Shown here: one piece after another, positions 26,401-33,278 of the stretch
How positions within the stretch are numbered: position 1 is the first letter of the stretch
Layout of the letters: the number at the start of each line of letters is the position of its first letter
From: Burkholderia pyrrocinia
Lineage (GTDB): Bacteria; Pseudomonadota; Gammaproteobacteria; Burkholderiales; Burkholderiaceae
Length of the DNA stretch: 64,000 nucleotides
Direction of reading: 5' to 3'
NCBI RefSeq assembly: GCF_003330765.1
Contig: NZ_CP024903.1
Span: forward strand, 496,001-560,000
Translations under genes and position numbers: made by a program
The notes under the pieces: model-generated
The model's input: the letters and a program-made list of their open reading frames with translations, nothing else
What the model was told of the DNA's origin: nothing
Databases searched by the model: none

Positions 26401-27793
26401 ACGCCGTGCGCGAGTTGCCGCGCATCGCGGCTCGGCAGCGGAGGCGCTGCTCGCCAAGCAGTGGCAGTACGATGCGGCCGGCGATGTGATCCAGAAGCGC
26501 GACCAGCGCTACGGCACGACCAGCTATCGCTACGATTCGACCGGGCGCATCGAGCAGGCGACGGGACCGGGGTTGCCGTCCGAGGTATTCCGTTGGGACG
26601 CGGCGGCGAACCTTGTGTCTAGCGATCATCCGGGCGGCTATGTCGAGCACAACCGGCTCAAGATGTTCGAGGACAAGCGCTTCGAGTACGACGCGTATGG
26701 GCGGCTTGTTCGCAAGCTGAGCGGACATGGGCCTGCCAAAGAGCTGAACCTCGAATACGATGACTGGCATCAGTTGAAGTCTGTCGTGACGAAGGATCGT
26801 CTTGGGGTGTCGACTACTAATTTCGAATACGACGCGTTTGGCCGGCGGATTCGGAAGCTCAATGGCGGATATGCGAGCACGGATTTCTTGTGGGATGGCA
26901 TGCGGCTGGTGCAGGAGACGTATCACGACCGTCAGGGCGAGGAAGCACTGACGTACTTGTACGAGTCCAACAGCTATGTGCCGCTTGCGCGGATCGACCA
27001 AGGCGCGGTGGCGGCGAATGACGCCAATGCAAGGGACGCGGTCTACTACTTCCACAACGACGTGTCGGGGATGCCGGAAGAACTGACCGACGCCGACGGG
27101 GAATTGATCTGGCAGGCCCGCTATAAGGTCTGGGGTAACGCGGTGCAGGAGGAGTGGATCGCGCGGGCGCCGCAGCGGTCGATGCCGGCATGGGGCCAGG
27201 TGCAGGAAGCGACGCCGACGTCTGTCCATGTACCAAGACCACAGAACCTGCGTTTCCAGGGGCAGTATCTGGATCGTGAGACGGGGCTGCACTACAACAC
27301 GTTTCGGTTCTACGATCCGGATATTGGGCGGTTCATCAATCCGGATCCGATCAGATTATTGGGGGGGACGAATCTCTATCAATATGCGCCTAATCCGATT
27401 AGCTGGATCGATCCTTGGGGCTTAGAGCTGGAGCCGATTGAGTTCCCGTCGGATGTTTTACATCCGGGGACAGTAAAGGCTGATAACCCGACGGGGATAT
27501 ATTCGTATAAAGCGACGGGGAGTTACATGTTGGACAAGCAGGCGTTATATGACGCGGCTGGACTTAATGAGCGACCCTCGGCCAAATGGATGAATCATCA
27601 TATAGATTACGATGCGGAAACAAATACGATGAGGGGGCAGTTGGTTGATCCTAACTACCACTCTCACCCACATATCGGAGGCGCGGATGATTTTAAACAA
27701 GTGACCGGCCAGAAATACGGAACACAAGGCGCGATCGATGAGGCGACTAAGAGAAACAATGCGCTAACCAAAGAAGGGAATCGAGGGTGTTGA
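23483..27793 (+). CDS. PAAR-Rhs T6SS effector with C-terminal HNH/Endo VII-like nuclease
   Basis: This 1436-residue polymorphic toxin starts with a membrane-helix region (about residues 20-95) for the Eag chaperone. A PAAR tip domain follows (about 110-195, GSGNVYVNDKAAARAARPGD and GSGSVYINDHPAARVGD). A second hydrophobic segment (about 199-250), a DUF6531-like part (NVITGGKIL) and roughly a thousand residues of YD/RHS repeats follow. The core ends with the autoproteolysis motif IDPWGL near residue 1310. The tail of ~125 residues has HHIDYDAETNTMRGQLVD and HSHPHIGGADDF, the spacing of HNH/Endo VII nuclease toxins. The last ~350 bp drop in GC, a sign of tail exchange. The GTG start overlaps the chaperone stop. 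Confidence 0.9.
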   Translation: MSAEHFAAARFEDPIQHTSFWGELAATAGSVIGGAIIGGLVAEAMEGLVFVGLAALEIGTAGLATPLVIAIGVGVAVGSGALMEASGMNDAIDDGAKALADSIAPPEIKGKIASGSGNVYVNDKAAARAARPGDLDTVACTDHSGPQMIADGSGSVYINDHPAARVGDKTTCDGTIAEGSDNVFIGGGTQRVRDVKSATRLGWLGAALGIALAVCGRGKMSWGQFLKSKVPCIAMNFAASAFGTWLGSLARPSAGHPVNVITGGKILDGTDDTDFALPGPLPIVWRRFYSSHDDRADSLFGPGWSVPISVELRLAREHGEVTSITYWDEQGRDIVFPAVPPGESHFSVPEGIYLICTAGGHYVVETVDGLYRDFGRARSDADSEGLKLWRLEDRNGNWIEVEQEASGDVMRPARLHDSAGRLLTLAYDGSHPRRIATIELTRGVDGEQPDMLVRYAYSDAGELVAVTDRSGHTGRRFAYERGLMVQHTLRGGLQCFYAWQGVGRDARVVRHWTDDGEAYTFNADLAQRTVTITDQTGRVTHWTWNEDQQPTSHTDAEGHVWQLQWNAMRQLVSTTDPAGHTTRFEYDERGRQTQRIDALGQVERTEWNGHYDLPVAETDPANARWIYRYDDRGNLTMARDPAGFATEYHRDERGLVHTIRDARGGYKFLEWNDRAQLISYTDCSGKVTRFAYDARGALARVTDAAGQATVYEADAMGRVTGIGTADGARQTFRYDAAGRLVEVVDANQRSTRYELNPRGLLLSRTDAADRVVRFGYDDAFRLASLTNENRETYRFRYDRRDLLSEEVGLEGNVRSYEYDARGLGVALREGKRQTTYERDALGRLTAKASGRERCEYLYDKASRITSGELHTLTARGPSLKNRVNLKYDARGEVLEEYTPTGWLAHTYDELGNRVSTTISGERTIDWLHYGSGHVHQIRVDGAAIADIERDDLHREVLRTQGSLTSQFGYDAVGRRARVAAHRGSAAEALLAKQWQYDAAGDVIQKRDQRYGTTSYRYDSTGRIEQATGPGLPSEVFRWDAAANLVSSDHPGGYVEHNRLKMFEDKRFEYDAYGRLVRKLSGHGPAKELNLEYDDWHQLKSVVTKDRLGVSTTNFEYDAFGRRIRKLNGGYASTDFLWDGMRLVQETYHDRQGEEALTYLYESNSYVPLARIDQGAVAANDANARDAVYYFHNDVSGMPEELTDADGELIWQARYKVWGNAVQEEWIARAPQRSMPAWGQVQEATPTSVHVPRPQNLRFQGQYLDRETGLHYNTFRFYDPDIGRFINPDPIRLLGGTNLYQYAPNPISWIDPWGLELEPIEFPSDVLHPGTVKADNPTGIYSYKATGSYMLDKQALYDAAGLNERPSAKWMNHHIDYDAETNTMRGQLVDPNYHSHPHIGGADDFKQVTGQKYGTQGAIDEATKRNNALTKEGNRGC

Positions 27794-27809
27794 CTATTGA
27801 GGGCGATCA

Positions 27810-28337
27810 ATGTTAGCTGAAAATTTATTTCAGGGTGAGGGGTTTGATTTTTGTGATCAAGGGCCCGCCATATCAGCAGAGATAGTGAATGAGGTGCTAT
27901 CCGGTGCCGATTTTAATGGTATGGATGATTTTGTAGAATTTTATGTAAAAAGCAATGGTGGATATTTTAACGGCGGTGCATATTTCTATCGGGACAAATT
28001 TTTTACTCTGACCCGTGGCGATTATGATTCTATGGAAATTGAGAGTTTTTACTATATTGGCGAAAGGTACTTCGATGAGGATGAGGTTAATCTTCGTTCA
28101 GCGGAAAAAGTTCGCAAGCTGAGGGGTAAGTTTTCCGAGAAGCGAGATATTTTTTGTCGGAAGCATTTTCCGTTCGCCGGAGATGCGGGGGATAATGACT
28201 TCTGGATCGATATGGAAACGGGTGAAATAAAATATGTTTTATGGGAATCGGAAGAAAATGTTGATGACATCATTGATATAGCACCGGCGTTTTCTGATTT
28301 TGTTAATAACATCGTGCCGCGTCGACGCAATGTGTGA
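27810..28337 (+). CDS. SMI1/KNR4 (SUKH) immunity protein, cognate candidate
   Basis: This 175-residue acidic protein starts 17 bp after the toxin stop. The SUKH features are FVEFYVKSNGGYFNGGAYFY and, later, FAGDAGDNDFWIDMETGEIKYV. SUKH proteins are the commonest immunity partners of nuclease toxins. Being the first gene behind the rhs tail, it is the best candidate for neutralising the nuclease. The gene is AT-rich like the toxin tail, consistent with the pair having moved together. Confidence 0.8.
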   Translation: MLAENLFQGEGFDFCDQGPAISAEIVNEVLSGADFNGMDDFVEFYVKSNGGYFNGGAYFYRDKFFTLTRGDYDSMEIESFYYIGERYFDEDEVNLRSAEKVRKLRGKFSEKRDIFCRKHFPFAGDAGDNDFWIDMETGEIKYVLWESEENVDDIIDIAPAFSDFVNNIVPRRRNV

Positions 28338-28556
28338 TTTGGTGGGAGGTATCACATGCCCAGGCATTGCAGGAAAGCAGTAGGGGGCGTGCGTTGCGGC
28401 GAGCTTTCGAGATTATTTCGTCGGGTATTTTTCGATGTGGTTGGGCGGCCTGGCATTGCGTCTCCTAGTGGATTCAAACGCGACGGCATTCAGAACGAAG
28501 AGGTTGTTGGTACTTCAAGGTCAAGTTTGACTCGAGGTTTCGGGGGCTGCAATAGG

Positions 28557-28999
28557 ATGAATGCTAGCGAAACCTGGATGATGGAGAGTCGGGGGGGGTT
28601 ATTGATATTCTTCGAGATGTCTTGTGTGCGGAGAAGTTTTATTGCGTTGATTGTATTGTTGTTGGTCAATCGAGCGTGTTTGGCTACAAGATAATAAGTG
28701 GGCAGCCTAAAATAGATGGGGCTCTTCACATTAAGAGCGATTGTCTAACAAATATATTCCAGAATTTCTCCGTCGATATTGCCGGCGCAACCTACGTTGG
28801 TGGCGAGGTGGCCGCTCATGGGTCATGCGGTTTCTTTTATAAAAGAACTGGGGACGTGCTCAACTGGGCATTGATGTCGCTGGATTCTGAACCATTTGTG
28901 CTCGTCGAGAAAATAGATGGTGGGGTTGCATTTTTATCAAGCGTGGGACGTAAATGGGTGGTGCGTGGGAACGACATGGAGAATGTGAGGATTTTATAA
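28557..28999 (+). pseudogene. Immunity-like gene broken at a poly-G tract
   Basis: The frame from ATG 28557 (MNASETWMMESRGG) runs into a G8 tract at 28591-28598 and then into a nonsense tail. The frame after the tract reads VIDILRDVLCAEKFYCVDC and continues to 28999 with a compact beta-rich protein. One more G would join them into a protein of about 147 residues. Without that, only an internal TTG at 28622 could start the second part. The family is not recognised; position in the array suggests immunity. The 220 bp before it hold no supported gene. Confidence 0.5.
28591..28598 (+). repeat. Poly-G tract (G8) at an immunity-gene frameshift
   Basis: Eight Gs separate the two halves of the 28557-28999 gene. 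Nine would restore one frame. Confidence 0.8.
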
Positions 29000-29095
29000 A
29001 TAATAGGAAGGGTATTTGAATTTTTGTGAGGAGTTAAGTCGAGTTCGTTCAATCAATAAAGGCGATTGATTTTGTTGTGCAGCGCGGGGCTGGAT

Positions 29096-29527
29096 ATGCT
29101 GTCAGATAAAATTATATCCTTATGCAAGGATAGAGGGTGGTGGTTTAATGATGTTGAGGCGAGTTATCGAGATGCTATTTTAGGGATGGGGCTTGATATC
29201 TCATCGGACTTCTCTCAATTCTATTTGCATGTCGAGGATGGTCCGACATTTACGTCAAAGAACGGGGAAATATATCAGGTCTGCTGGTTTTTAAATAACT
29301 CTGATTATGACGGTGGATTGAAGGTTGCTCGCGAGGTTCTCAAAGTGCCAGATCCATATATCCCGCTGGATTCATTCTCTGGGGAGCGGGGATATTTCTA
29401 CAACGCTGAGGCCGGCGAGGTCTTTGATGTTGGTCTAGGGGGTAGTCTAGAGAAATTCATAGATGGTGATCTTAAGCCCCGGTGGAGTAATTTCAATGAA
29501 TTCATTGAGTGGTTTTTTGATATTTAA
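29096..29527 (+). CDS. SUKH/SMI1-KNR4-like orphan immunity protein
   Basis: The ATG at 29096 is chosen over the upstream in-frame alternative at 29066; neither has a strong RBS. The ~143-residue product has the SUKH-like pattern: YRDAILGMGLDISSDFSQFYLHV, then IPLDSFSGERGYFYNAEAGEVFDV and a terminal FNEFIEWFF (shown in parts). It is AT-rich and probably neutralises a toxin no longer encoded here, or a related Rhs tail of competitors (inference). Confidence 0.65.
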   Translation: MLSDKIISLCKDRGWWFNDVEASYRDAILGMGLDISSDFSQFYLHVEDGPTFTSKNGEIYQVCWFLNNSDYDGGLKVAREVLKVPDPYIPLDSFSGERGYFYNAEAGEVFDVGLGGSLEKFIDGDLKPRWSNFNEFIEWFFDI

Positions 29528-29583
29528 GTATGAAGATATTTTTCTGTTGAGGTGATGAGACCTCCTGTGGAGGGTAATTCCAA

Positions 29584-29688
29584 ATGAGCAGAGAGGCGTG
29601 TCTGCGGATCCATGAGAACCACGAGATCTATCGTTTCCGTTGCGATCAACGCGACCTACGGAGTGAAAAATTTGGATGCGATAATTGA
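29584..29688 (+). pseudogene. Fragment of an Rhs core repeat between immunity genes
   Basis: A short frame reads ENHEIYRFRCDQRDLRSE, matching ENRETYRFRYDRRDLLSE in the core of the intact Rhs protein (encoded near 25841-25900). The nucleotide similarity is also evident. Nothing else of the core is left around it. It is a relic of an earlier rhs copy or tail exchange. It overlaps the upstream end of the next immunity frame. Confidence 0.7.
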
Positions 29689-29692
29689 GAAA

Positions 29693-30172
29693 ATGAAGGT
29701 GGATTGGTCTGCCGCACGAAAGGCAATTCATTTTGGACAGGAATGTCCATTTCTATTGAGGTCTTGTTTTTCTGGTGGAGTTGCAAGTGATGTGATGATC
29801 AAAGGCATCCCTGACTCTGCACACGAACTTATACAGTTTTGGAAAATATCCGAGCGGGCGGATTTGTTCAAGGATGATGAGTGCGGGCAGTGGGGAGTTG
29901 AGGTATTGTCGCCTCAGAAGGCAATTGACGAGACTGCAAAGCAAAGAAAAATAAGGGGGCGAGAATTTTCGGGCAATGATATTGTTTTTGCTCGATTTTA
30001 TGGGGATTCGGATTTATTGTTGATGGATTCTGCGGGATCCATTTTCGTAAGTTTGCCTTTGGACGATAGATGTGATTGGCCGCGAGTAGCGGATTCGTTG
30101 AGAGATTTTTTGGAAAGATTGACGAGTGCTCAGGGGGCGAAATATTGGGAGTCCCCGAAGGGTGGCAGCTAA
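29693..30172 (+). CDS. SMI1-like orphan immunity protein
   Basis: The open frame starts at 29612, but its first 27 codons overlap the Rhs fragment, so the ATG at 29693 (MKVDWSAARKAIHFG, preceded by GAGAAA) is the better start. The ~159-residue product has ELIQFWKISERADLF, FARFYGDSDLLLMDSAGSIF and a C-terminal SLRDFLERL, a SUKH-like layout. It is AT-rich and follows the Rhs relic, as expected for an orphan immunity gene. Confidence 0.55.
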   Translation: MKVDWSAARKAIHFGQECPFLLRSCFSGGVASDVMIKGIPDSAHELIQFWKISERADLFKDDECGQWGVEVLSPQKAIDETAKQRKIRGREFSGNDIVFARFYGDSDLLLMDSAGSIFVSLPLDDRCDWPRVADSLRDFLERLTSAQGAKYWESPKGGS

Positions 30173-30204
30173 ACTTGAGGACGAGGCTGCAAGAGGTTGA
30201 CTCC

Positions 30205-30852
30205 ATGACTTCAAAAAATAAGAGAAACGAACTTGTTAGTCTGCTAGTGGAAAGTGATGGTACTTATTCGAAATTCTTAAGGCGGGCGAAAGAGCGGGTT
30301 AAATTAGAAAGGTGGGGGGCCGGTGTTGGTGCGCCTTTTTCTCTTGAGCCCTATCGCACTGAGATGTTAGGGGTGAAGCCAGGGCGCATGTTGAAAAGTA
30401 AATCGGAGCCGAGCCCTCGGCGGTATTGCTATTCGTACGACGATCACGGGCGAGTGATACATGCAATTGCATACGGGAGGCTGGGTGGTTCTCCAGGGGA
30501 TCAGGATTGGATGCGTTCCGATGATTTTTACGAATACTCAGAACATTCTACAACTCGATATGTTTTTGGGAATACATTTAGAGAAAATCCCGACTCCCAA
30601 GTAACTCGCGTTGTACGGGTGAGTTATGAAAATGGCAGGGTTTCAGAGGTATTTCAGGTCGAAAAAAGAAATCTTGAGTATACGGAGTCGATCTATTCAT
30701 ATGATGTCTCCGGGAATGTTGTTGAGATAATAATCAAGTGGCCGGAGGGGCGCTTCCCCGACCGAGTGCTGTCGGTGGAGGGAAGTGGAAGCGATGTGAG
30801 GATTTTTGAAATTCGTGATCGAGGAAAGGTTCCCGTTTACCCGAAGCCTTAA
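30205..30852 (+). CDS. Hypothetical protein of the immunity array
   Basis: The ATG at 30205 follows AGAGGTTGACTCC. The frame is open further upstream but overlaps the previous gene there. The 215-residue product begins with a charged helix, then a beta-rich part with RRYCYSYDDHGRVIHAIAYG and SIYSYDVSGNVVEIIIKW, segments resembling single YD-type strands. I do not recognise the family. Position and composition suggest an immunity protein. Confidence 0.5.
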   Translation: MTSKNKRNELVSLLVESDGTYSKFLRRAKERVKLERWGAGVGAPFSLEPYRTEMLGVKPGRMLKSKSEPSPRRYCYSYDDHGRVIHAIAYGRLGGSPGDQDWMRSDDFYEYSEHSTTRYVFGNTFRENPDSQVTRVVRVSYENGRVSEVFQVEKRNLEYTESIYSYDVSGNVVEIIIKWPEGRFPDRVLSVEGSGSDVRIFEIRDRGKVPVYPKP

Positions 30853-31032
30853 TGCGATGGATGGCAGGATGAGCTTGGTTGGCAACACAGAGGTTTTCGC
30901 GCGGCAATTTTTCACCCGCTCCTTCGGTGGGAGAAATTTCGAGATGAAGGTGCTGAAGAAACTCGCTGAGATATCTCCTTGGGTGGGTTACTGAGAAATG
31001 ATTCGTGTCCATCCTGTCTGAGAGGTTGAGCG

Positions 31033-31242
31033 ATGAATAGAGATGAATTGATTGTTTTGGTTGGTAGGATGAGAGAATCAAACTACACCTCAGACGAGGA
31101 GGCTGAGTCTGATATTGAGATTTTGAATGAGAAAGTGATGGATCCATATGCAATGGATTACATTTTTCAGAAAAAATACGAAAACATGTCACTGGACGAA
31201 ATTGTTGATAAAATTCTCTCGTATAAGCTGAAACGATTGTGA
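31033..31242 (+). CDS. Small bacteriocin-immunity-like protein (colicin/pyocin DNase immunity type)
   Basis: This 69-residue acidic protein, MNRDELIVLVGRMRES..., carries a cluster of Glu/Asp and a C-terminal MDYIFQKKYENMSLDEIVDKIL. The pattern (helix, acidic loop, xDxIFxxxxxxxSxxEIVDxxLxYKxxxL) is that of small immunity proteins against HNH nucleases of the colicin E/pyocin S type. That is notable because the Rhs tail is HNH-like, so this may be a second protective gene. Start by ATG with GAGAGGTTGAGCG upstream. Confidence 0.6.
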   Translation: MNRDELIVLVGRMRESNYTSDEEAESDIEILNEKVMDPYAMDYIFQKKYENMSLDEIVDKILSYKLKRL

Positions 31243-31353
31243 TTTCATGCGAGTGAGAGGTGTGAACTCCCTATAAATGCAATCCGTGCGGGTTGCTACT
31301 GGCGCGGACGCGATGCAGCAGATCGAGTCGTGAAGCTCGGATAGGAGTATCGA

Positions 31354-31917
31354 ATGACCACGGTCATCGAACATAAAGAGAACTTGGCCAGAGAGCTCGT
31401 CAAGCTCGATTCGACGAATCAATTGAGATTTGCTGCATGGTGTTGTTTCGCGCTCACCGGAACAAGATCAATATTTGAATTTCTGTCTCGTTACTCTGAC
31501 TTGTCGGCGCTGCAAATTCATGCGCGCATCATCAAAGGATTTAATCGTGTTTGGGATGGGCATGAATCAGGATCTGATTTTTCGGATTTCAAGATTCAGG
31601 AATGGGATATAGACGACATCAGTATGAGTGACGCATGCAGATGCGCAAGGTGCATCTGATCTATTGGCGGCGCTATCTTTCTTTACGAGTGGACGCGAAC
31701 TCATTCTGCTGTTGATCTTGCAAGATGTGCGGAACAGGTTGTAAATAGAATTGATTATCTTGAGGGGTTCGGGTTGCTTCCGGATGGTGTTAATAATCCA
31801 GTGGAATCGGAAATTCGCATGCAAATGGATTTTATCGCTGGCCTTTCGAGGGGAGTGGTTGCGGATGGTTGGAAATTTAAGTATCGTGAATGGTTGTTGA
31901 ATATTGGTAACCCATGA
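31354..31917 (+). pseudogene. Interrupted immunity-like gene (possibly DUF416-like)
   Basis: Translation from ATG 31354 gives 101 residues and stops at 31657-31659. The same frame then continues open (FLYEWTRTHSAVDLARC ... WLLNIGNP) to a stop at 31917. The full-length product would be about 187 residues. LRFAAWCCFALTGTRSIFEFL recalls the start of DUF416 proteins, but I am not certain. The stop lies in a jumbled stretch (GCATGCAGATGCGCAAGG) that suggests small compensating indels. Confidence 0.5.
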
Positions 31918-31958
31918 AAGTGGAAACGGAATCGAGCTTGCCACACACACACGACTGG

Positions 31959-32145
31959 TGACTATGATGTCGAGTTGTCGCGGCGGCGGGCCGAGGTTGT
32001 GGCGATCGAGCTGGCCGACATAGGGCTGGATGCGAAGCGCATTGTGATCGTCGGGAAAGGGAAGCTCGATCCGGAGAGTAACCGGACGCCGGCAGGACGA
32101 GCGCAGAATCGGCGGGTGGCGATTGTGGTTTCTCCGAGGTGAAGC
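31959..32145 (+). repeat. Direct repeat, right copy: truncated 3' end of yfiB
   Basis: The fragment encodes DYDVELSRRRAEVVAIELAD and onward to NRTPAGRAQNRRVAIVVSPR and a stop. It is nearly the same as the yfiB C-terminus at 18310-18499 but with several substitutions, and has no start. It marks the right edge of the T6SS-Rhs island. Confidence 0.85.
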
Positions 32146-32369
32146 GTGTGATTCGCGCTCTATCGTATTATATTAGTTGAGACGATGTCCGGGAATCACA
32201 TAGGTGAGGGGGAATGACTCGGTACGGCCAGATTGAGGCATTCGACCTGGCGTCGAAGGTCGTCGACAATTGCGGTCAGAATCAAGATTCCGAGGAATAT
32301 CAGGAACCCTCCGCCTTGATGCCGAAGATGCTCTATATTCTTGGCTGTCGCTGATATTCAGGGGCTTCT

Positions 32370-32813
32370 GTGAATACACATCTTATTCGTCGAGCACACT
32401 CCGCCGACTATTCCATCATACGCACACTGCTTGAAAGCGAAGATTTGCCAAACGAGGATGTAACAATCGAGGGAATCCCTCATTTCTATGTTGCATCTCT
32501 TGTGGATGGGAGCCTCATGGGATGTGTCGCGATTGAGCAATACGGGACAGATGCGCTGCTGCGATCACTAGCCGTCGCAGACGGTGCTCGACGGAACGGG
32601 CTGGGTCGCACACTTGTGGCAGCGGCGGAGCAGGCTGCAATCGCTCACGGCGTGCGTCGTCTGTTCTTGCTGACGACGACCGCAGCCAACTATTTCGCGA
32701 GCATTGGATATCACAAGTTCGAGAGGGCGGTAGCGCCGAGCCGGATTCAATCCACTTCGCAATTTGCGTCTCTCTGTCCCGCGTCGGCCACATGCATGGC
32801 GAAGACGCTATAA
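32370..32813 (+). CDS. ArsN2-like GNAT acetyltransferase
   Basis: This 147-residue protein with a GTG start has AGGGGC upstream. The acetyl-CoA site is RRNGLGRTLVAAAEQAA. The C-terminus has LFLLTTTAANYFASIGYHKF and TSQFASLCPASATCMAK, which closely follow the ArsN2 type found in arsenic operons. There are no other ars genes here, so substrate and role are open; acetylation of an arylarsenical or amino compound is only a family-based guess. It lies just right of the yfiB repeat and left of the defence-like island. Confidence 0.8.
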   Translation: MNTHLIRRAHSADYSIIRTLLESEDLPNEDVTIEGIPHFYVASLVDGSLMGCVAIEQYGTDALLRSLAVADGARRNGLGRTLVAAAEQAAIAHGVRRLFLLTTTAANYFASIGYHKFERAVAPSRIQSTSQFASLCPASATCMAKTL

Positions 32814-33278
32814 CAGTGCGCGGAGTGCCTCGAACGGCCGCTTCGCGCTGAACCCACCGCCGCCTTTGGGTCGGGTGGCGCCGATCGGGGCGGCGGCGTT
32901 CAGCCCCCTAACCGAAGCTTGATGTGGGACCGGGTTCGGCCAAGAGCCGCCAGTCGCGAAATAGTTACGCTCTGAGCCGGTCGCATTACTACGAGATGAA
33001 GTAGCAAGGCCGCACGGCCGCCGAGTTGTGCATCGGCCCCGAGGCGGTGATTACAGCCGCCAGTGCCCGCGAATGGGAGGGGCCATACTTTCAGAGCAGA
33101 AAGCTAAAGCAGCCCAGAAAATAAAGCGCTAGTTGTGTTTCGAGGGCACGAAGATTCTAGTAAAGTCATGGGACGGTCGGCGCGCACTTACTGCTCCCGT
33201 TACGCATAATTTTGCGCAAATGACGGTCGCGTGCTGCCATTGTCGAATGTACCAAAATTCATAGCGCATCGAAAGGCC
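32814..33278. other. Gene-free leader upstream of the reverse transcriptase
   Basis: About 460 bp with no supportable ORF. It goes from GC-rich to AT-rich around 33100. The GTG at 33231 could also start the downstream gene. Several antiphage reverse transcriptases use a non-coding RNA encoded directly upstream, so this stretch is a candidate. I can see only weak hairpins (for example CGCATAATTTTGCG at about 33204). Confidence 0.35.

Noticed and set aside
24239..27292. 1017-codon minus-strand frame opposite the rhs gene.
   Set aside because: It mirrors the RHS repeats, is Arg/His-rich and without domain features. The sense strand has intact PAAR and YD repeats.
28356..28556. Upstream extension of the 28557 frame (starting at 28356) as part of the immunity gene.
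   Set aside because: The extra N-terminus is basic and unlike the following acidic body. The ATG at 28557 fits better. It may be a toxin remnant, but nothing recognisable is left.
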